A stretch of 64,000 nt of DNA, from the NCBI RefSeq assembly GCF_947507565.1, contig NC_089175.1, forward strand, positions 1,477,733 through 1,541,732, in the 5' to 3' direction. The position numbers were made by a program, and so were the translations under genes. The first letter of the stretch is position 1; every line of letters starts with the position of its first letter. This document shows, piece after piece, positions 55,829 through 64,000 of this stretch. The stretch comes from Oscarella lobularis (lineage: Eukaryota > Porifera > Homoscleromorpha > Homosclerophorida > Oscarellidae). The notes beneath the pieces are model-generated. The model had not been told where the DNA came from, searched no databases, and saw only the letters and a list, made by a program, of their open reading frames with translations.

Positions 55829-58800
55829 TTACCAGGCAACTTGAACGCCGTGATCCGTCCAAATGTCAAGCGGATGACGACGAACTCCGTTGGGCAATTC
55901 TGCCGTGGCGACGTCCTGACTCTCCTCCACGTTTTCATCTGCCGGCTCCTTCTCATTCTTTCCTTGGTCATTTCTCCTCTGCGTCTCAGACACCACTATC
56001 GGTTTCAGAGCAATGGCACTTCCGTTGGCCTTGACGTCCTTCTCCTTTTCGAGGTCGTCCGTCGTCGGCGAGACGGAACTCGACGAGGCATAACAGTCCA
56101 GAACTCTGGGAATAGGCACTTGCCCAAACCGATTCTGCGGCCCCGCAATCGCGCACAGCGGAAGAAAGAAGAAATTCGCGTAGAGCCAACTAAAAGTCAT
56201 AACCAGCATAAGAAAAAGACCGATCTGAAACAGATTGATAATGCTCGCCGGCATCATCATTGCCCCAGCAACGAACGTCGTCAAAGCGGCCATCGAGATC
56301 GCCTGACCCATTTGCCGAACGGCAAACAGAGTCCGATCGCGTCGAAGCGGCTCGGGACTAAGTCGGTAGGCGACGCCAAAGTGAACCGTAAAATCGACGG
56401 CGAGACCGACGGCAAGAGCCACGACAACAGACTCGACGACGTTGAGTTCCCAGCCAATGAGCACTACCGTACCGATAACGCAGAGAAGTACGAAGCCGAT
56501 GGTGACAATCGCGTAGAAACTGACGACAATATTGAAAGTCGTTATGAAGAGAACGAAGAAGGCGAGAGAGAGAGCGACGCCCAACGACGTGAGAGTGCCG
56601 CTGAATAGATTTCGCTGCGTGTCGTAGAAGAAGAGAGACGACGATACCCAGCCGTCGCGCAGTCCCGCCGGTTGATTTGCGCCGCTCCATCGATCCATAA
56701 ATCGATTCATTTCATCGTAGATGTCAGCCATTTCGTTGAAACGCCACGTGAAGTGGCGTTTTGTGACGATTTGTGACGTCACCGCTTTGACGTTGCCGTC
56801 GCCGTCGAATTTGACGCCGAAATAATCCTCCGCCGTCCGATTGATGAGAACGCCGTTTGCCCATCGTTTCAAACACGTCTCGAACGTCGTCGGACTATCG
56901 ACGGGTAGAAAAACGTTGCAGCAAAGATCGTACGGTTCTGTCGACACCCAGCCACGCGATCGAGCCAACGTTTCGTGAGCGACGCACGCGTTCGCGTGTC
57001 GCAAACTCGCTAGCCAATCGTCCATTTCCGACGCAAAGCACGTCTTTGACAACTGATAGAAGGACTCGTTTCGAACTTGACGGCAGAAGTCGAGAAAATA
57101 CGCCTGACGTTGGCGCGTGAATACGAATCCAGACTCCCAATCGGACTGAAACGTCAAATGAACGGGCTCGTCGCTCGGATCGAGATGATTTCCCCTGTCT
57201 TCCGCCTTGATGCCCCAAACAAACGTATACACAAATCGAACGTTTTCGTTCTCCGCCGGATTGGACGACACTTCAAAATTGAACTGATCTTCCAATTCGA
57301 GTTGATACGTTGCCAACGACTCGGACGACGTAAAGATTTGAAAGCTGTCGCCGTTAGACGGCAGACGAAGACGAGGCTTATAGAAAACGGCGATCGCGGC
57401 GGCAATCGCGAGAGCGACGAGAGCACCGACGAGCAGGAAACGAAATTTCACAATGAAACGAGGAAAAAATTTTCCGTAGATACTCTTCAATAGACGTTTG
57501 ATGCCGTGAAAACACTTACGAAGGCAGCCAGGATCGCCGCCGCCGTCATCGTCGCTACGGCGACAACAGCGACCACAAAAACCGCCAAAATATTTTTCGT
57601 GTATAACGATGACGGCTGGTAACCACGTAATCATCAATAGATAGTTCATGATTATTGCCGTGCCGGCGAATATGCCAAAGACGCGAAGGGCCGTGATTGC
57701 CGATATGGCGTTCGTGTAGAACGCCGTCGCCGTCGTGAAACTCGTCACGAACATGGCCAGTGCCGCGTGTTTCAGCGTCATATCGATCCACGAAGCGACG
57801 TCGGCGTCCGGTCGCGTCGTCTTCGTGTGCCGCCAGATATCAAGATAGACGAAGACGTCGTCGGCGCCGACGCCGATGACGACGATGAAGGAGAGAAGAT
57901 TGAGATAGCCGAAGAATTCTATGCGAAAGACGAAGTAATAGAGAAAATAGGTAATCACCATGGCAAAGACGATGGCAAGAGAGCCCATCGAGGTAATGAA
58001 AAACGACTGCGTGTAGATCCACATGATGACAAAGATGAAGAGAAGTGATATGCCGATATAGAGGCTTTCGCCAATAAAGCGTCCGGAAAAAATGCGAAAG
58101 GCGATGTCGAGATCGTGTCCGGCGATCGTCACCCCATCGTACGTGGGCCGATGCCCGGTGAAAAGATCTTCGTAGACACTGATGTACCAGTCTTGGGGCA
58201 CGCGACTCGCTTCGGTGTTCATGGTTAGCGGATCGCGCGCCTCCGATTCGGTAGCTCTGCTCACCGGATCCAGAGTCTGATACAGAGTCAATGCGTATGT
58301 GAGCTTGGGAAAGTCGGCGGAACCGGCGACGAGAGCGTCAACAAAGCCTATGTCAACGAGATAGTGGAGGATTATGTAGACGGCGTTGAAACGAGTGCAG
58401 CGTCGAGGTACGGCGAAACAGTTGCGTTCGGCTTGCGGCACGTCGACGGAATCGTATTTGGCCTGCGTTTCAGCACACGTTCTCGTCAAGGAGTTGTTGC
58501 CGTACCACGGCGCGCAGTCGATCAGAATATCTCTCATTTCATCGATATCGACTTCTCGGAGAGCCGAGCAGGAGGAGACGTTGCGCGCGGCGGCGATGAC
58601 ATTTCCGAGCGACACGTCCGGACAACAGGAGGAGGTGGTGGAATCCTTGAGGCATATCGTACTAAAATTTGCTCTGGATCGAATTCGATTATTCGAGAAC
58701 AGACACATTGCGTGGATCTTTTCCAGCGTGAAGTCGGCCTCGAAAACGACTCGTATGTGAGTCGCAAAACCGGTTGTCGTGCACAAAAGAGACGTATCGG

Positions 58801-59279
58801 CTTGACTGAGTTCTTCTTTGACGTCACTCGCTGGCGACGATTCCGGCTCAGGTAAATAGTCGTCAATTTTATTGAAAAGCGAATTGCGATTGGCGTCGGC
58901 CGTGTACTTTTCCACGTTTTGAACAGTGCGAATTTTTCGAACAATATCCGTGTTTCTCGAAGCGAAGCCCTAGAAATACAAATTAAATTTCCTGTACTGT
59001 ACGTCTCAGACACGTGCCACTAACCTGATTAGTCTACCATGAAAGAATTTCTCACCTTTGCTGGTTCTTCGAACGACGGAAAAGGAACGATCACGAAGTC
59101 GAGAACGCCGCATACGACCGTTACGCCGAAGACGATGAGAAGCATGGCCCAGGGATATTTTCCTATCAGCCGCGCGTACCTAGAGGAAAGGACTGCGTTG
59201 ATAAGGTCAAGAAAGTCAGGGACGTACGCGCACACGACCCCTACTTGGCTTACCTGCTTGATGTCTTCGCATTTTCCAT
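55829..59279 (-). CDS. Dispatched-like 12-TM RND transporter, array copy 5
   Basis: Start ATG 59277-59279 (MENAKTSS); exon 2 at about 59181-59057 (YARLIGKYPWAMLLIVFGV); main exon from about 58971 to TGA 55829-55831. Full length and intact. The sterol-sensing domain has GVGADDVFVYLDIW and the second half GWELNVVESVVVALAVGLAVDF. It differs from copies 1-4 by an insertion in the first extracellular domain (TESEARDPLTMNTEASR, about 58215-58265) and a shorter tail, which still ends TDHGVQVAW. It is not part of the recent two-gene duplication, but its sequence contributed to the 3' part of copy 3. Confidence 0.9.
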
Positions 59280-59408
59280 TGCCTTTCTACAGAGAGAGGC
59301 GAGGACCCACCGGAGACAGTAGACGGCAATCTGTAGCAATTTCTACTATCCGGGACAGTACGTGGGCGGTGCAATCACTTCTAGAAAATGCTAGAAAAAG
59401 TGTAGAAT

Positions 59409-62400
59409 CTATACAATACAACCTTCCCCAAAATCAAATACCTTAATTTCTACTTTTTTGCCGTCAGTAATGACTTTGTAAGATATTAGTTTGACTGCAG
59501 GTTCAGCAACGGCGAAATGAGAAGTACTTCTCTGCCTTCTCTCTTCGTGCAGAACGTCATCACTATCTTGACTTGCGCCGTAGCAGTCAAGATAATGCGG
59601 AATAGGAACCTGTCCAAAACGGCCTTGCGGACCGATCATGGCACACAGAGGAAGAAAGAAGAAATTCGCATATAGCCAGCTGAAGCTCATGATCAACATG
59701 AGAAAAACACCCGCCTGGAAAAACGTCAGTATACTCGCCGGAATCATCATAACACCGGCGGCAAACGTCGTCAACGCCGCCATAGTGATTGCCGGACCCA
59801 TCTGACGAGTGGCATAGAGAGTCCGATCGCGTCGAGACGGCTTGGGACAAAGACGATAGGCGACGCCAAAGTGAACGGTGAAATCGACGGCCAAACCGAC
59901 GGCAATAGAAACGGTCACCGACTCCAATACATTTAGCTCCCAACCTAGCAGCACGATCGTTCCCACGGTGGTGACGAGAACGAAGCCTATGGAGACGATC
60001 GCGTAAAAACTGACGACAACGTTAAACGTCATCACAAAGAGAACGATGAAAGCGAGACAGAGAGAGACGCCCATTGCCGTCAACGTACCGTCGAATATAT
60101 TCTTTTGCAAGTCGTAGAATCTGAGAAAGGTCGACGCCCAGCCGTCGCGCAGTCCGTCCGGTTGACGCTCGCCGCTCCACTTCCTCATAAATTGCGTCAC
60201 ATTTTGATGAACTTCGTCCATGGAATCGAACTGAAAACTGAACGAATTCTTCATAACGATTTCCGTCGTTGCCGCCTTCACGTTGCCACGACCGTCGAAC
60301 TTGACGCCGAAGTAGTCTGAATCGGTGGGATAGGCGGCCGCTTCGTTTGCCCAGCGTTTCAAACACGTATCAAACGTCGTCGGATTGTCGGTCGGAAGCG
60401 AGACGTTGCAGCACAAGTCGTATGGTTCGCTCTGCACCCAGCCGTGTCTCCGCGCCAACGATTCGTGTGCGACGCAGGCGTCGGACGAGTCGCGCAAGGT
60501 CCGTAGCCACGCGGACATTTCGGAGGCGAAGCAAGTCCTCGTGAAAAGATGAAACGGTTCCGCTGCGACTTTTTGGCAAAAATCGAGAAAGTACTCTTGA
60601 CGTTCTCGCGTGAAAACGAATCCGGAATTCCATTGGGATTCGAAAGTCAAATCGTTAGGAAAATCGTCGGGATCGAGATGATTGCCATTGTCTTCGGGCG
60701 CGACGCCCCAGACGAACGTCAGAGGCAGACGACTGTCCGCATTCGCCGACGGATCGGACGATATTTCAAAACGAAATTTGTCGGAAAGCTCGAGATCGTA
60801 CGTCGCAAGCGGCTCGGACGCGACGAAAAACTGAACATCGCCATCGGAGGGAAGCCGAAGACGCGGCTCATAAAAGACGGCAACCGACGCGGCAATCGCC
60901 AACGCAGCAAACACGAAAAGAAAAACGTAGCGAATAGACGACGTAACAAGACAAGGAATAGCCGTCCCATAAACGCCATTCAAAACCGTCTTAACCCGAC
61001 GAAAAAATCGCCGCAGACGACCGGGCGAACTCGAATCGCCTCGAACGCAACGTCGACGTCGACAGCAACCGTCAAAATATTTTTCGTGTATGACGACGAC
61101 GGCCGGCAACCAGGTGATCATCATGACGTAATTGACGACGATCGTCGTACCGGCGAATACGCCGAAAATGCGTATAGCCGTAATCGACGAGACGACGTTC
61201 GCGTAGAAGGCGGACGCCGTCGTAAAACTCGTGACGAACATCGCCAACGCGGCGTGCTTCAGCGTCGTTCGAACGCGCGACGTCAACGAGGCGTTCGGAT
61301 TCGTCGACGTCGTGTGTCGCCACACGTCGAGATAGACGAAGATGTCGTCGGCGCCGATGCCGATTGCGATGACGAGCGAGAGAACGTTGAGAAAGCTGAA
61401 GAAGGGCACGCGAAAGACGACGTGATAGAGAAAATAGGCGTTGACGACGGCGAAGACGATTGCGAGGCAACCCATCGACGTGATGAAGAACGATTGCGTG
61501 TAAATCCAAATGATGACGAATATGACGACGAGGGAGAGCGCCGGATAGACGCCTTCGGCGACGATTCGTCGAGAGAATATGCGAAACGATATGCCGAAAC
61601 TGTAGCCGGCGACCGCGACGCCGTCGTACGCGTAATCGCGTGCGGATAAAACGTCTTCGTATAGATCGATGTACCAATCTTGCGCGAATCGCCGCTCGTC
61701 TTCGTCTTCGTTCTGCGCCGACGAATCCAATGTCTGATATAATACCATAGCATAGGTAAGCGACGGAAATGTCGATTGGGATTTGTCGACTAGGGCGTCG
61801 ACGAAATCAACGTCGACTAAATAGTGAAGTATTATGTAAACGTAGACGGCGTCGAGACGACAGGACGGGGGGACGGCGTCGAGACATTTCGCTTCCGTGC
61901 ACGTTATCGTCAAGAGATCGTCGCCGTACCACGGCGCGCACTCAGACAGTCGTTCCTTGACGGCATCGACGTCAGATTGTCGTAAGGCGGCACACGACGA
62001 AACGTTGCGCCAGGCTGAAATGACGTTTCCCAGCGATATGTCCGGACAACAGTTCAAAGCGTTGTCTCGTAGACAAATGGAATCGAAGCCCGATCTCGAA
62101 CGAAGAACGTCGTGAGAAAAGGAACACGTGGCTTGAATTTTTTCCAAGGTGAAATCGGCTTTGAAAACAATTCGAGGACTGACGAGAAAATCCGTTGCAG
62201 TGCACAGTTGCAAAACCGCGTCGACTCTACTACCAGAACTAGTAGTAGTAATAGGAGTTGGGATGAAAGTAGGACTTGTAACCACTGAAGGTGTAATCAC
62301 TGAAGGAGGATCTGTAATCACGCACGACGGCTCCGAGTCTGAAAAGCAGGAGACGTCTACTTTGTTAAAAAGCGTGTCGACTTCTGTCGCCTCCGTTGAA

Positions 62401-62758
62401 TTTTGTATGTTGTCCAGCGTCAGAATTTTCTTCTTTATGTCTGTGCCACGAGTCTCGAAGCCCTGAAATATAAAAACGATGACGTCATAAGTTTTATACC
62501 CCTTTAATTATTAATGTCAACCTTGGAAGGGTCGTCGAAGGACGGTAGAGGAACGATTGCGTAGTCCAGAACGCCAAACAGAACTGTCGAGCCGAATACG
62601 ATCAGAAGCATTGCCCACGGATATTTGGCGACGAAATCGGCGTATCCGATCCTTGGGAGAGATGGCTTTAGTTTGACTTCCACTCTCCTATCTAAATAGC
62701 GGACGTCTCACCTGGCGCATTGACACTCAGAACGGCGGCGTTTCGTCTCCGAATCCAT
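59409..62758 (-). CDS. Dispatched-like 12-TM RND transporter, array copy 6 (most divergent)
   Basis: Start ATG 62756-62758 (MDSETKRRRSECQC); exon 2 at about 62650-62522 (GYADFVAKYPWAMLLIVFG); main exon from about 62462 (GFETRGTDIKKKILTLDN). GFETRGTDI is the form typical of Dispatched and Patched relatives. A Thr/Pro-rich stretch lies before the first extracellular domain. The TM4 motif is GIGADDIFVYLDVW, TM10 is SIAVGLAVDFTVHFGVAY, and GPQGRFGQVPIPHYLDC closes the last TM. The tail lacks TDHGVQV and ends VFDFGEGCIV. It may be the oldest lineage of the array or a separate orthologue. Intact, about 1,060 residues. Confidence 0.9.
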
Positions 62759-62781
62759 TTGCTGAACTGCTGAATTAGAGT

Positions 62782-64000
62782 CCCGTATCTAGTTTCGAAC
62801 GCATCAAGTTTGGAACAGGCGTTTATACCCTAAAACAGACTAGGATAAAAAACGGTTAAAAGCGAAAATGTAGCACAATAACTCACAAATCTTCCTGTAA
62901 AATTGCAGCTCTCTCCGTTGAGTGGTATGCGAGTAAGCGCAGTTAGAAGAGGAGGAAGTCATGTGATCGGTCTTTCGAACACACCCATCGGCTTTGGAAC
63001 AGCCTCTCTAACTCTGTTATCCGTCATCGCACAGAGACGTGCTATGTACCGTTGGAAAGCTTAAAGCCTCTTCTATTTAGCTAAATTTACGCGATTGTCG
63101 TAGATTGTATTCTCGCTGAGATATCGCCGGTAGAGTACCGACGGGTAGCGTGATCTAGATTGGAACGCAAGTTTTTTCTTAGCCAACCGGTTCTACGCCT
63201 TCAAACGCCACCAAATCGTGCATGCAGTCTTCCTGTACTGCTATCTCTAGGATTCGACCGTTATGTAGCTATAAACTCCTGAAAGGGCCTTTATCTATGA
63301 AATGGGCCGTTGAAGAGCATGTCAACCCGGAAGCACAAATTCTAGCTAAGACAGTAATTTGCTTGTTTTCTTCAAAAAATGCAAAATCATGTTTTTCTGC
63401 TTTGGCTAGGTAGGAATATTGGAGGTTTTACGTACGGGGCATAGAGGTCTCACCAACATTGAAATGTGACCAGGCTTGTTGTGAGTTCATTAGAATTCAT
63501 CAATAAAGACACATAACAGGTCTTACAGGTTCTCTAAAGCATTTATCTTTGAGCAGCTAGTCTTGGTTTTCACGGAGTTCTAGTATGTTACATCATAGAC
63601 TCTCAAACTACCAAGTCTTGATGTTTTTGATCATATAACGTTATTTAGAGTGAAACTTTTTGAAGAAAATAAGTTCACGAACAAGCCTAGTCAAATTTTA
63701 AATTTTTGCGAGAAACCTTCAAAAATTATACTAAACCAAGAAAAAGAGATGTGATTTATAGGAGAAAAAACGCAAATTACCGTTATAGCTTCAATTTGTG
63801 CTACCGGATTGCTTTCTCACATCAAATGATCTTCAATGGCAAATTCCTTTCAGGAATTTATAGCTACATAACGGTCGAATCCTAGAGATAGCAGTACAGG
63901 AAGACTGCATGCACGATTTGGTGGCGTTTGAAGGCGTAGAACCGGTTGGCTAAGAAAAAACTTGCGTTCCAATCTAGATCACGCTACCCGTCGGTACTCT
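62782..64000. mobile_element. Foldback element, copy 2 (continues past the window)
   Basis: The left end (TCTAGTTTCGAACGCATCAA at 62789) matches the ends of copy 1. The outer ~480 bp (to about 63270, CTATCTCTAGGATTCGACCG) recurs inverted from about 63855 (TAGCTACATAACGGTCGAAT) to the window edge. The core 63270-63850 is copy 1's core in the opposite orientation. It is more complete than copy 1, whose left arm is shortened. No reading frame of note. Confidence 0.85.

Noticed and set aside
60549-61649. 366-codon plus-strand frame opposite Dispatched copy 6 (and similar frames opposite the other copies)
   Set aside because: Arg/Asp-rich composition and exact opposition to a conserved coding exon show it is a codon-bias shadow; no homology.
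40376-62758. Patched or PTCHD identity for the array
   Set aside because: The TM4 GVGADDVFVYLDIW, the ITWLPAVIVIHEKY block and the GPQxxFGQxPIP block fit Dispatched better than Patched.

Overview
The window is nuclear DNA from a gene-dense animal with very short introns, most of them about 45-150 bp. A basal lineage such as a sponge, possibly a homoscleromorph, fits best. This is inference from gene content (prosaposin, Dispatched, MOSPD2, TAF1B, FAM47E-like and IFTAP-like genes, and an NDH-2 type NADH dehydrogenase that most bilaterians lack), not from a marker gene. Genes are packed tail-to-tail and head-to-head. Several start-codon to start-codon gaps are below 300 bp, and one is 66 bp.

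Layout. 1-5398 (+): 3' end of an NFXL1-like zinc-finger gene, then MOSPD2. 5626-16100 (-): TAF1B, tRNA-Cys, a FAM47E-like gene, a PAP2/Aur1-like membrane enzyme, and a PH-domain protein carrying three copies of a repeat I do not recognise. 17047-23667: a methyltransferase (-) and a small IFTAP-like gene (+). They appear once to have been head-to-head about 51 bp apart and are now separated by a 5.4-kb mobile cassette. The cassette has 44-bp inverted ends and an 11-bp target duplication, and it holds a decayed tyrosine-recombinase retrotransposon with split direct repeats. 23694-30463 (-): cytosolic leucyl-tRNA synthetase, with an intronless SET-domain methyltransferase filling the intron that cuts its KMSKS motif.

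30755-35906 (+): four saposin-type genes, one of them broken, with an intron-containing tRNA-Arg and a tiny perfect hairpin element between them. 36062-38275 (-): a NEK-family kinase, head-to-head with an EF-hand NDH-2 (38342-40275, +).

40376-62758 (-): a tandem array of six Dispatched-family (12-TM, sterol-sensing/RND) genes. The first four are two copies of a two-gene unit. The third gene is a mosaic with its 3' half deleted. The fourth has lost its conserved tail to a foldback element. A second copy of that element runs off the right edge of the window.

Functionally the genes are mostly unrelated housekeeping loci plus two locally expanded families, saposins and Dispatched. Splice sites were placed by eye from frame continuity and homology remembered from human proteins; none has transcript support here.
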